Part shown: in pieces, positions 42,680 to 50,470 of the stretch
Position numbering within the stretch: position 1 is the stretch's first letter
How the letters are laid out: each line of letters starts with the position of its first letter
NCBI RefSeq assembly: GCF_004345855.1
Contig: NZ_SLXN01000001.1
Location: 124,001 to 188,000, forward strand
Source of the DNA: Sphingomonas sp. BK235
Lineage (GTDB): Bacteria > Pseudomonadota > Alphaproteobacteria > Sphingomonadales > Sphingomonadaceae
Length of the DNA: 64,000 bases
Reading direction: 5' to 3'
The notes under the pieces: generated by a model
The model's input: only the letters and a program-made list of their open reading frames with translations
What the model was told of the DNA's origin: nothing
Database searches by the model: none
Program-made: the position numbers and the translations under genes

Positions 42680-44575
42680 TCAAGCGGCCGGCCGGCTCGA
42701 CCACCAGAGGCAGAACAGGCTCAGCGCGTAGAGCAGCCGGCCGTGGTCGCGGCGTCCCGCGCGATGCTCGGCGAAGCACGCCTCCACCGCCGCCGGGTTG
42801 AGCAGCCCCGACGCGCTCACCCCGCTGTCGCGCCACAGCTCGCGCGCGTAACCGTCGAGGTCGCCGCGGAACCATTCGCCGACGGGCATCTGAAAACCCT
42901 GTTTGCGGCGGTCGAGCAGGCCGGGCGGCAGCCACGGTGCCACCGCCGCGCGCACCGGATATTTGCCCACGCCCGCGCGCAGCTTGACGTCCGCGGGCAT
43001 GCGCAGCGCCAGCGCCACCACCGACTGCGCCAGCATCGGCACGCGCACCTCCAGCGAGTGCGCCATGCTCGCGCGGTCGACCTTGGTCAGCATCGCGGCG
43101 GGCAGGTTGAGCTGCAGGTCCGCCATCGCGAATTGTTCGAGCCCATCGGGCGAGATCGCCGCAGGATCGGGGTAGTGATCGCGCGCGAGCGCCTCGATCG
43201 CGTCGGCGCCGTCCTGTCCATCGAGCAAGGTGCCCGCGAACAGTCGGCGCCGCAGCTCGGGCGCGGTGATCTGGGTCTTGGCGAAGAAGCGCGCGACGCC
43301 GCTCGACAGCGCGGCGCTGCGCGCAGTCTTCTGCCAGCGCTGGAGCGTGCGATTGCCCGCCTCCCACGGCAGCGGGGGCAGCGCGGCGAACCCGCGCATG
43401 CCGTGGCGCACCGCCGCGGGGAGGCGCGCGATGCGGCGCTCGGTGAGATGGCGCTTGTAGCCGAAGAACAGCTCGTCGCCGCCGTCGCCCGAGAGCACCA
43501 CCTTGACCTCGCTGGCCGCCACCTCGCTGAGATACCAGGTCGGCACCGCGGACGGATCGGCGAAGGGCTCGTCATAGGCGCGCTGGATCGCGGGCAGCAC
43601 CGCCCAGGCTTGCTGCGGGTCGATGCGATGCGTGCGGTGGACGCAGCCGAGATGCCGCGCCACGGCCTCGGCATAGGGCGATTCGTCATAGGCGCGCTCG
43701 GCGAAGCCGATCGTGAAGGTCTTGATCGGCCGCTCCGACTGCCGCGCCATCGCGGCCACCACCGCGGACGAATCGACCCCGCCCGAGAGAAAGGCGCCGA
43801 CGTCGACGTCGGCCGCCAGCATCTGCGCGCGCACCGCCTCCAGCCAGGTCGCGCGGAACGCCTCGACCCAGTCGTCGTCGGCGCGCGCGGGCGCGCGCTC
43901 GTAGCGGGCGCGCCAGAACGCCTCGAGGCGGGGCTCGCCGCCGGGATCGAGCCGCAGCACGTGACCGGGCGGCAGCACCGCGACCTGGCGGTAGATCGAG
44001 CGCGGCGCGCGGACATGGCCGAAGCTGAAATAATCGTGGACCGCGCGCGGATCGGGATCGAAGCGCAGCCCCGGCACGACGAGCAGCGCCTTCAGCTCGG
44101 ACCCGAACGCCAGGCGCCCGCCCTGCCAGCTGTAATAGAGCGGCTTGATGCCGAGTTGGTCGCGCGCCAGCGTCAGCCGCCGGGTCTCGCCGTCCCAGAT
44201 CGCGGCGGCGAACATGCCGTCGAGCCGCTCCCAGGCGGCGTCGCCCCATTGCCGCCACGCCGCCAGGATCACCTCGGTATCGCCCTGGGTCGCGAAGCGG
44301 TGGCCGAGCGCGCGCAACTCGTCGCGCAGCGCGCGGTAATTGTAGATCTCGCCGTTGAAGACGATGGCGTGGCGGCGATCCTCGCTGAAGATCGGCTGGT
44401 CGCTGCCCGCGAGATCGATGATGCTCAGCCGGCGCATCCCGATCCCGAGATCGCCGTCGACGTGGAGCCCGTGGCTGTCGGGGCCGCGGTGAAGGATCGT
44501 GTCGCACTGGCGCGCGACCGTCTCCGGGGCGACCGGGCCGAGCCGCGGCGCGTACAGGCCGGCGATGCCGCAGAT
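42680..44575 (-). CDS. asnB: Asparagine synthetase (glutamine-hydrolysing) family, probable ATC start
   Basis: 631 residues if started at ATC 44575. The N-terminal class II amidotransferase domain must expose Cys as its first residue, and the sequence there is ATC-TGC-GGC-ATC-GCC-GGC (CGIAGLYAP), with GGGAGAG 5 bases upstream. The nearest canonical start is a GTG 24 codons earlier (44647) with no good ribosome site; using it would bury the Cys unless a propeptide is removed. Further motifs: HRGPDSHG, RLSIIDLAGSDQPI, FNGEIYNYR, then the synthetase domain with the ATP loop AFLSGGVDSSAVVA and LSGDGGDELFFGYKRH. Family members make asparagine or amidate sugars in surface-polysaccharide loci. It is divergent from a flippase gene. 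Confidence 0.9.
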   Translation of the reverse strand: MCGIAGLYAPRLGPVAPETVARQCDTILHRGPDSHGLHVDGDLGIGMRRLSIIDLAGSDQPIFSEDRRHAIVFNGEIYNYRALRDELRALGHRFATQGDTEVILAAWRQWGDAAWERLDGMFAAAIWDGETRRLTLARDQLGIKPLYYSWQGGRLAFGSELKALLVVPGLRFDPDPRAVHDYFSFGHVRAPRSIYRQVAVLPPGHVLRLDPGGEPRLEAFWRARYERAPARADDDWVEAFRATWLEAVRAQMLAADVDVGAFLSGGVDSSAVVAAMARQSERPIKTFTIGFAERAYDESPYAEAVARHLGCVHRTHRIDPQQAWAVLPAIQRAYDEPFADPSAVPTWYLSEVAASEVKVVLSGDGGDELFFGYKRHLTERRIARLPAAVRHGMRGFAALPPLPWEAGNRTLQRWQKTARSAALSSGVARFFAKTQITAPELRRRLFAGTLLDGQDGADAIEALARDHYPDPAAISPDGLEQFAMADLQLNLPAAMLTKVDRASMAHSLEVRVPMLAQSVVALALRMPADVKLRAGVGKYPVRAAVAPWLPPGLLDRRKQGFQMPVGEWFRGDLDGYARELWRDSGVSASGLLNPAAVEACFAEHRAGRRDHGRLLYALSLFCLWWSSRPAA

Positions 44576-44576
44576 G

Positions 44577-44688
44577 GTGGCTCTCCCGATACGGCGCGGG
44601 GATCGCGACCGGCAGCGCCATGTAGGCGCGACGCGACGCGGTGTCACCGTCGCTTGCTGCGACGGGGCGGGCCAATTAGGCGAGGCGG
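44577..44688. promoter_or_regulatory. Divergent promoter region with hairpin between asnB-like and flippase genes
   Basis: 112 bp that must drive both genes. It contains CCGTCGC (44647-44653) and GCGACGG (44659-44665), a perfect 7 bp inverted repeat with a 5 nt loop. This could be an operator, or a hairpin in the asnB leader. The upstream GTG of asnB falls inside it. No clear -35/-10 pair. Confidence 0.3.
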
Positions 44689-46017
44689 ATGACGGCCGAT
44701 CCCGGAGAATCAGCGCCCTATCCCGGCGGCGCGATGCGTGCCGCGCTGCGCAACCTGGGCTGGCTGCTCGCCAGCCGCGGCGTGCTGGCGGTGCTGTCGC
44801 TGCTGTATCTCGGGCTGGCGACGCGCACTCTGGGGCTCGCCGACTTCGGCCGCTTCGCGCTGGTCACCGGCGCGGCGCAGGGGCTGGCGGTGCTGGTCGG
44901 GTTCCAGACGTGGCAGGTGGTGGTCCGCTTCGGGATGGATCATCGCACCCGCGGCGACGAGGCGGCGCTGGGTCGGTTGTATCGCGCCTGCATGCTGCTC
45001 GACGCGGGCAGCGCGGTCCTGGGGGTCGCGCTCGCCGCGCTGATCCTGTCGGTGTGGAGCGACCGGCTCGGCATCTCGGCGGAGCTGCTGCGCGACACCG
45101 TGATCCTCACCGCCGCGCAATTGCTGTCGATCCGCTCCACCGCGGTGGGCATCCTGCGGCTGTCAGACCGCTTCCGCGAGGCGGCGGCGGCGGACAGCGT
45201 CACCCCGATCGTGCGCTTCGTCGGCGCGGTGCTCGCGGCGGCGCTGATGCCGACGCTCCAGGCGTTCCTCTGGGCGTGGAGCGTCGCGGAGATCGTCACC
45301 GCCGCGGCCTATTGGCTGCTGCTCGTGCGCCACGGTGATGCCGCGCGGATGTGGCGTGCCCGGCTCGATCGCGCGGTCGCGGCGGAGAACCCGCAGATCG
45401 GGCGCTTCCTGGTCAACAGCAATCTCGTCTCGTCGCTCGGGCTGGCGACCAAGCAGCTGCCGCTGCTGCTCGTCGGCGGCTTCGTCGGCCCGGCCGCGGC
45501 GGGCGCGTTCCGGCTGGCGCTGCAGATCGCGCAGGCGCTCGCCAAGCTGGCGCAGCTGATCGCGCGCGCGGCCTTCCCCGAGGTGGTCCGCACCGTCCGC
45601 GGCGCCGCGCCCGGCGAGATCGCGGGCAAGCTCGCGCGGATGGTGGGCGCGAGCAGCCTCGGCGCGCTCGTGATCCTGCTGCTGATCGCGCTGGTGGGGC
45701 GGCCGCTGCTGGTGCTGGTCGGCGGCGACGCCAGTTACGGCGATGCCTATTGGCTGCTGCTGTGGCTGGCGGCGGCGGGGTCGATCGATCTCGCGGTGGT
45801 CGCGCTCGAGCCCGTGCTGCTCGCCGCCGACCGCTCGGGCGCGGCGATGGCGGCGCGCGCGGCGGGGGTGGCGGTGCAGCTCGCGCTGTCGCTGTCGCTG
45901 CTGCCGCGGATCGGTGCGGCGGGGGCGAGCATCGGCGTGTTCGGCGCGTCGCTGGTCGGCGCGCTGCTGCTGGGCGTGCTGGTGCGACGCTACGCGCGCT
46001 CGGCCGCGGCGCGCTGA
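44689..46017 (+). CDS. Polysaccharide/lipid-linked oligosaccharide flippase (Wzx/MOP superfamily)
   Basis: 442 residues with 12-14 hydrophobic segments. N-terminal ALRNLGWLLASRGVLAVLSL then YLGLATRTLGLADFGRFALV is the common start of the PST/Wzx branch of the MOP exporter superfamily. A charged cytoplasmic loop follows (RHTRGDEA and neighbours), with QLPLLLVGGFVGPAAAGAFR in the second half. It would flip a lipid-linked product across the inner membrane. It is divergent from the asnB-like gene and convergent (28 base overlap) with an eight-gene lipid/phosphopolymer cluster, whose product it may export. Confidence 0.88.
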   Translation: MTADPGESAPYPGGAMRAALRNLGWLLASRGVLAVLSLLYLGLATRTLGLADFGRFALVTGAAQGLAVLVGFQTWQVVVRFGMDHRTRGDEAALGRLYRACMLLDAGSAVLGVALAALILSVWSDRLGISAELLRDTVILTAAQLLSIRSTAVGILRLSDRFREAAAADSVTPIVRFVGAVLAAALMPTLQAFLWAWSVAEIVTAAAYWLLLVRHGDAARMWRARLDRAVAAENPQIGRFLVNSNLVSSLGLATKQLPLLLVGGFVGPAAAGAFRLALQIAQALAKLAQLIARAAFPEVVRTVRGAAPGEIAGKLARMVGASSLGALVILLLIALVGRPLLVLVGGDASYGDAYWLLLWLAAAGSIDLAVVALEPVLLAADRSGAAMAARAAGVAVQLALSLSLLPRIGAAGASIGVFGASLVGALLLGVLVRRYARSAAAR

Positions 46018-46757
46018 GCCAGCCGCGCGCGCGCGTCGTCGAGATCGGCGGGCGTGTCGACGTCGACCGCGGCGAGCCCGTCGGCCGCCGCGACGATCGC
46101 CGCGGTCACGCCCGCGCGCCGGCCGAGATGCGCCACCGCCGCGGCCAGCGTCAGCCGCCCCGCCAGATAGCGCAGCAACAGCCCCGGCCCGAGCCGCCGC
46201 ACGATCCGCCACGGTCGCTTGCGATCGCGCTCCACCTCCTGCCACAGCCGGATCATCGCGGCGGCCTGCGGGGTCGCGAGATAGAAGAGGTTGCAGCCGG
46301 ACCAATGGCCGTCGGCGAAGCGCAGATAGGTGCGCCGCGATCCCGGCGCCGCGCGCTCGATCGCCTCGCGCCGCGCGAGCAGCACCGCGACGTCCGCGTC
46401 GGCCGGCACCGCGGCGACGAAGTCGGTCACCCACTCGGGGCGCAGCAGCGCGTGGTCGCCGGTAGTAACGAGCAGCGGCGCGCCGAGCCGCTCCAGCGCC
46501 AGCGCGGTGCTCGCGCTCGGCCCGGGCTCCGTGGGGAGCGGCGTGGCGCCGAGCCGCTCCGCCGCGGCCACCACCGTCGGGCTGGTGGCGGACACCGCCA
46601 CCTGCGCCACGCCCGCGGCGTGTAGCGCCTCGACCACGCGCGCCAGCATCGTCCGTCCGCCCAGCTCGGCGAGCGCCTTGTCGGAGACCCCCGCCGCCGC
46701 TGCGACCGGATCGATGCCGCCGCGCGAACCGGCCAGCACGAGTGCGGCGGGGATCAT
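45990..46757 (-). CDS. MobA-like nucleotidyltransferase
   Basis: 255 residues from ATG 46757, which overlaps the upstream stop as ATGA. The GT-A-like NTP transferase fold is visible: ALVLAGSRGGIDPVA (variant of the LAGGxGxRM loop), KALAELGGRTMLARVVEAL, LVTTGDHALL for the metal-binding Asp, and VDVDTPADLDDAR at the C-terminus, as in MobA, IspD and sugar-phosphate transferases. The long basic stretch RKRPWRIVRRLGPGLLLRYL before the end could lie on the membrane. It is the last gene of the cluster and directly coupled to the Tam41-like gene. It probably activates a headgroup alcohol-phosphate with CTP or another NTP; the substrate is unknown. Confidence 0.82.
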   Translation of the reverse strand: MIPAALVLAGSRGGIDPVAAAAGVSDKALAELGGRTMLARVVEALHAAGVAQVAVSATSPTVVAAAERLGATPLPTEPGPSASTALALERLGAPLLVTTGDHALLRPEWVTDFVAAVPADADVAVLLARREAIERAAPGSRRTYLRFADGHWSGCNLFYLATPQAAAMIRLWQEVERDRKRPWRIVRRLGPGLLLRYLAGRLTLAAAVAHLGRRAGVTAAIVAAADGLAAVDVDTPADLDDARARLAQRAAAERA

Positions 46758-47653
46758 GCCGATCGCCGCCACACGCGCCAGAACACGCCGGGCGCGGCGA
46801 GGATCGGGTGGCGTTCGCGGAACGGTGTCAGCGCGATCCGCACCCCGGTGTGGCGCTCGATCTTCCACAGGCCGTAGCGCGCCGCGCCCTCGAAGGTGAA
46901 GGCCGCCTTGGTGAGCCGGATCAGGTTGAGCCACTTGCCCGCGCGCGCGACGCGCAGCCACGCCGCGGCGATCGCGCGCGACTGGCGCACGGTCGGGCGC
47001 GCGCGCAGCGCGGCGTCGCGTTGCTCGAAGGCGATCCCACCCGATCGCCACGCCAGCGGCAGCAGCGCGTCGTAGCGGCCGCGGTCATAGCCCAGGATCT
47101 GGTCCTCGCGCCCGGGCGCCTCGACGCGCAGCTCGGTCGTGTAGGTCGCGCGGAACAGTGCGCGCCAATGGTCGCCCGCGGCCGCCCCCGCGGCGCCGTG
47201 CAGCGCGGTGAACCAGCCCGCGGTGACCGCCGCATCCGCCACCGCCGCGGTGACGCGCTGCCGCGTCGCCTCGTCCTGCGACCAGATCAGCGCGGACGGC
47301 TGGACGAAGCGCGCCCAGATCGTGGTGTCCAGCGTCGCGCCGCGCGCCGCGCGCTCGAACGTGGCGAGCTGCATCGCGGCGACCTTGGCGCGCACGATCC
47401 GCCCGCCGGTCTCCACCTCATGGTAGCTCACGTCGGGCCAGATCAGCCGGCTCAACAGCCCCGGACGGGTCGAGGGCGGGCGCAGCACGTAGAAGTCGAG
47501 CACGCCGTCGAGGTCGCCGGTCCGCAGCACCGAGCCGTAGAACAGCACCGCCCCGCCGCCGACACGCCGCGCGATGGCATGGGCCGCGTCGGCGATGATC
47601 GGGAGGACGGGGCGGCCCAATTCCTCCTCCACCAGGTCGCCCAGCGTGGTCAC
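46754..47653 (-). CDS. Tam41/Mmp37-like putative phosphatidate cytidylyltransferase
   Basis: 299 residues from GTG 47653, which overlaps the lipid-kinase stop as GTGA. A nucleotidyltransferase core near residue 35 reads AVLFYGSVLRTGDLDGVLDF (GS...GD.D...D), the pattern of the polymerase-beta-like fold. The next region (VRAKVAAMQLATFERAARGA) fits the segment of Tam41 proteins where phosphatidate binds. The C-terminal WKIERHTGVRIALTPFRERH resembles the basic amphipathic tail that holds Tam41 on membranes. Tam41 makes CDP-diacylglycerol from phosphatidate and CTP in mitochondria. Here the gene sits between a diacylglycerol kinase (phosphatidate supply) and CDP-alcohol chemistry, which strongly supports that role. 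The family call is from memory of motifs and needs a profile search. Confidence 0.65.
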   Translation of the reverse strand: MTTLGDLVEEELGRPVLPIIADAAHAIARRVGGGAVLFYGSVLRTGDLDGVLDFYVLRPPSTRPGLLSRLIWPDVSYHEVETGGRIVRAKVAAMQLATFERAARGATLDTTIWARFVQPSALIWSQDEATRQRVTAAVADAAVTAGWFTALHGAAGAAAGDHWRALFRATYTTELRVEAPGREDQILGYDRGRYDALLPLAWRSGGIAFEQRDAALRARPTVRQSRAIAAAWLRVARAGKWLNLIRLTKAAFTFEGAARYGLWKIERHTGVRIALTPFRERHPILAAPGVFWRVWRRSA

Positions 47654-48693
47654 GGAGTGACGAAGCGGATCGGTGCCCCGGTTCGAACCGTGATCGACTC
47701 GGCGGCGAAGGCTTCGCCGTCGAGGATGAAGCCGCCGCGCAGATCGAGCTGGAAGGCGGGCACGTCGTGGCAATGGTGATAGCCGGCGCGCTCCAGCCAG
47801 CCGCCCTCGCGCCCCGCCAGGATCGCGGGCGCGGCGAGCGGCAGCAGCCGCGGCGGCGCCTCCACCGCGAGCAAATTGAGCCCCGCGCGATTGGCGCCGA
47901 GCGGGCGCAGCCCCAGCGGCAAGCGTCGCAGCGTCGAGCCGAGCAGCAGATAGAGATCCTGCGTCCGCGCGGTGCCGTCGCGCAGGTTCGCCATCTTCAT
48001 CGGCTCGCCCGCGCGCCACGGATTGTCGCGGCCGCCGAAGACGGTCTGCGCGATCGCGCCTGCCACCGACAGGCCCACCGCGATCCCGCCGAACGCGCCG
48101 ATCGCATGGGTGCGTTGCGCCAGCTCGGTGGCGCGGACGAAGCCGCCCGCGCCGAACAGAAAGCCGCGCAGCGTCACGCCATCCTCGCGCGTGATCTCCA
48201 CCGGGGTGCGCGTCTCGACGCGACCCGCGGCGAAGGCGGCGCGCGCGTCGGTCGCGGTCCAGGTCGCGGGCACGCCGAGATCGATCGCGAGCGCGTTGGT
48301 CTTGCCCGACGGGATCACCGCCACCGTCGGCATCGCGCTGCCGAAGGCGGCGGGGGCGGCGGTGAGCACGTCGCGGACGGTGCCGTCGCCGCCGTCGACC
48401 ACCAGCAGTTCGATCCGCGCCGCGGCGAGCTCGACCAGCGCCTCGGCCAGCGCGCGCTGGCTGGTGGGCGCGCGCGTCATCACCTCGCCCTCGACCCGCT
48501 CGGAGAAGGCATGGGCGCGGTTGCGGCGGCTGAGCGGATTGCCGATCACCCCGACGCGCGACGGCGCCAGCGGCGGCGGTACCACCGCGCGCCGTCCGGT
48601 GCGCTCGAGCAGCTGCGGCGCGATCTGCTCCTTCAGCAGATCGCCCACCGCGGCGGGCGCGAGTGTCACAGCATTGCCGATCCCGGGGTTCAC
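47650..48693 (-). CDS. Diacylglycerol kinase family lipid kinase
   Basis: 347 residues from GTG 48693, chosen because GAGGAG lies 10 bases upstream; GTG 48711 is also in frame. The DAGK catalytic domain has the nucleotide loop VIGNPLSRRN and the hallmark LLVVDGGDGTVRDVL, followed by VAVIPSGKTNALAIDLG. The second domain ends with FQLDLRGGFILDGEAFAAES, as in YegS/DgkB proteins. It phosphorylates diacylglycerol or a related lipid at the inner membrane. It is coupled to the Tam41-like gene downstream. An N-terminal extension of about 50 residues precedes the nucleotide loop. Confidence 0.9.
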   Translation of the reverse strand: MNPGIGNAVTLAPAAVGDLLKEQIAPQLLERTGRRAVVPPPLAPSRVGVIGNPLSRRNRAHAFSERVEGEVMTRAPTSQRALAEALVELAAARIELLVVDGGDGTVRDVLTAAPAAFGSAMPTVAVIPSGKTNALAIDLGVPATWTATDARAAFAAGRVETRTPVEITREDGVTLRGFLFGAGGFVRATELAQRTHAIGAFGGIAVGLSVAGAIAQTVFGGRDNPWRAGEPMKMANLRDGTARTQDLYLLLGSTLRRLPLGLRPLGANRAGLNLLAVEAPPRLLPLAAPAILAGREGGWLERAGYHHCHDVPAFQLDLRGGFILDGEAFAAESITVRTGAPIRFVTP

Positions 48694-48799
48694 CTGAACG
48701 CCGCTCCTCACGAAATTGTCACAGGCCGCTTGTACGAGAGATACTGGCCGAATTGTGGCAGCTCAGGCGCTTAGCCGCAATGACCCGCGCATCGACCGC

Positions 48800-49273
48800 T
48801 TATCGGGCATAGCGCGTCTTGATTCGGATCGACGTGTCGCCCGGCCCGACGGCGAAGCGCACGCGCTCGAACCGCGGCAGGCCCAGCGTGGTCGGGGCGT
48901 CGTTGGAGAAGCCGAACCCTTCCTTGATCGAGAACAGCGTGCGATTGAAATCATGGTCGCCGTTCTCGTCATGATACATGGCGACCGCATAATGACCGGG
49001 CGCGACCCAGAAGCAGGTGCTGGTCTCGGGCGCGCGCGTCGGCACGCGCGCGCGCGCCAGCTTGCCCTTTTTGGCGAGGAAACGGCGCGAGTCGTCGGGA
49101 TAGACGGTGACCGCCACCTCGCCCGCGGCGTTGCGCAGGTCGGTCGACACCACGGTGAGGCGCACGCTGTTCGCCGCGCGCGTGCCGAGACAGGTTCCCG
49201 GCTGCGCGGCCGCGGGCGCCGCCAGCGCGACGCTCGCGACCGCCCCCGTCAGAATAGTTAAGACACGAAACAT
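48800..49273 (-). CDS. DUF2141 secreted protein
   Basis: 157 residues with a signal peptide (AVASVALAAPAAAQP). The mature domain matches the DUF2141 pattern: VRLTVVSTDLRNAAGEVAVT, then FWVAPGHYAVAMYHDENGDH, DFNRTLFSIKEGFGFSNDA and FAVGPGDTSIRI. This is a transthyretin-like beta sandwich, periplasmic, of unknown function. Two Cys could pair. It sits in the middle of the lipid cluster (52 bp after the CDP-alcohol transferase gene, 107 bp before the lipid kinase gene), so a role with the lipid product in the periplasm is plausible but unproven. Confidence 0.88.
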   Translation of the reverse strand: MFRVLTILTGAVASVALAAPAAAQPGTCLGTRAANSVRLTVVSTDLRNAAGEVAVTVYPDDSRRFLAKKGKLARARVPTRAPETSTCFWVAPGHYAVAMYHDENGDHDFNRTLFSIKEGFGFSNDAPTTLGLPRFERVRFAVGPGDTSIRIKTRYAR

Positions 49274-49325
49274 GCGCGCGATATGGGTCGTCGGCCGCGC
49301 GGTGCAACCGCTCGCGCGGCGGCGC

Positions 49326-50459
49326 TCAGGCGAGCCAGCTCACCAGCGTCGCCCCGCGCTGCGCCGCCACCATCGCCTGGCCGAGGCGGACGAGATGGAC
49401 GAGGAGCGACACGATCGTCCACCCCGCCACCGCGATGATGCCCCAGTCGGGACGCCCGACGAGCAGCAGCGCGAACAGGATGACCATGTTCGGGTTGCGC
49501 CGCGCGGTGACGAGGCGGAAGCGGCTGTCGAACCGCTCCCACACGTGGATGTGCATGCCGAAGCGCACGATGAACGCGCCCTCGATCAGCCGCTGCGCGA
49601 CATAGCCGACCAGCATCGCGGCCATCACCGCCCAGAAGGTGGTGTCGTCGAGCGGCCGGCCGTAGGGCGCGCATCCCGCCGCCCAGGCCCACCACCAGAA
49701 CGGCGGATGGACCAGATCGACGCCATGGTCCCAGGCATTGCCCAGCTTGGACGAGGTGATGGTGCAGCGCGCCAGCTTTCCGTCGACCGTGTCGAGCACC
49801 ATGAAGATCAGCCCGGTCGCCAGTCCGGTCCAGAACCAGCCGTACCAGAAGGCGATCGTCGCCACGACGCACAGCACCGATCCGATCGCGGTGATCATGT
49901 TGGGGGAAAGCCCCAGCCGTGCCGCCAGGCGGGTCAGCGCGAAGGCCCATTCGGGCCAGAGATATTTGGTCAGGAGGTCGGTCACCCCCTTGTACGCGCC
50001 GACATAGCTGGCGCGCTCGATCAGCGCGACCTGTTCGGGCACCAGCCGCTCGGCGAAGGGGCGCTCGCGCTTGCGCAGCGCCTCGTTGAAGATGCCCTCG
50101 TCGCGCTCGGCCGCGATCGTCTCCAGCCCCGGTGGCAGCGGCGCGCGCGCCTCGATCGCGCGCGTCGTCGCGGCGCGGTCCGCCGCCGCGACATGCGCGA
50201 GAAACGGTTCGCCGTCGCGCGTCAGCACCGTGCCGGGGCGCCGCGCCAGCCAGTCGATCCAGGCCGGATCGAAGGCGAAGCGCAGGTCGGCGAGGATCAC
50301 CGGGGCACCGTCGCCCGCCCCGGCCTCGGCGAGCGCGAGCCCGCGCGCCGCCGCGATCCGGCGCAGCCGCTCGCGCGCGCTCATTCCCCACAAGGGCGTG
50401 TCATTGTGGTTGAGCGGCACCACCACGGGCCGCGTCTCGGTAAGGTCACCGTCGCGCAT
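49326..50459 (-). CDS. CDP-alcohol phosphatidyltransferase with extra N-terminal domain
   Basis: 377 residues. The C-terminal half (about 175-377) is a multi-pass CDP-alcohol transferase with the complete active-site motif D-G-x2-A-R-x8-G-x3-D-x3-D, read in DTVDGKLARCTITSSKLG followed by NAWDHGVD. The N-terminal ~165 residues are soluble (PLNHNDTPLWGMSARERLRR, FAFDPAWIDWLARRPGTVLT). They look like a degenerate nucleotidyltransferase domain that has lost its NTP loop, similar in layout to fused IPCT-DIPPS proteins of inositol-phosphate synthesis. It would join a CDP-activated lipid or alcohol to an acceptor in the membrane. It lies 11 bp after the TagB-like gene. Confidence 0.9.
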   Translation of the reverse strand: MRDGDLTETRPVVVPLNHNDTPLWGMSARERLRRIAAARGLALAEAGAGDGAPVILADLRFAFDPAWIDWLARRPGTVLTRDGEPFLAHVAAADRAATTRAIEARAPLPPGLETIAAERDEGIFNEALRKRERPFAERLVPEQVALIERASYVGAYKGVTDLLTKYLWPEWAFALTRLAARLGLSPNMITAIGSVLCVVATIAFWYGWFWTGLATGLIFMVLDTVDGKLARCTITSSKLGNAWDHGVDLVHPPFWWWAWAAGCAPYGRPLDDTTFWAVMAAMLVGYVAQRLIEGAFIVRFGMHIHVWERFDSRFRLVTARRNPNMVILFALLLVGRPDWGIIAVAGWTIVSLLVHLVRLGQAMVAAQRGATLVSWLA

Positions 50460-50470
50460 GCGCAGCGCCT

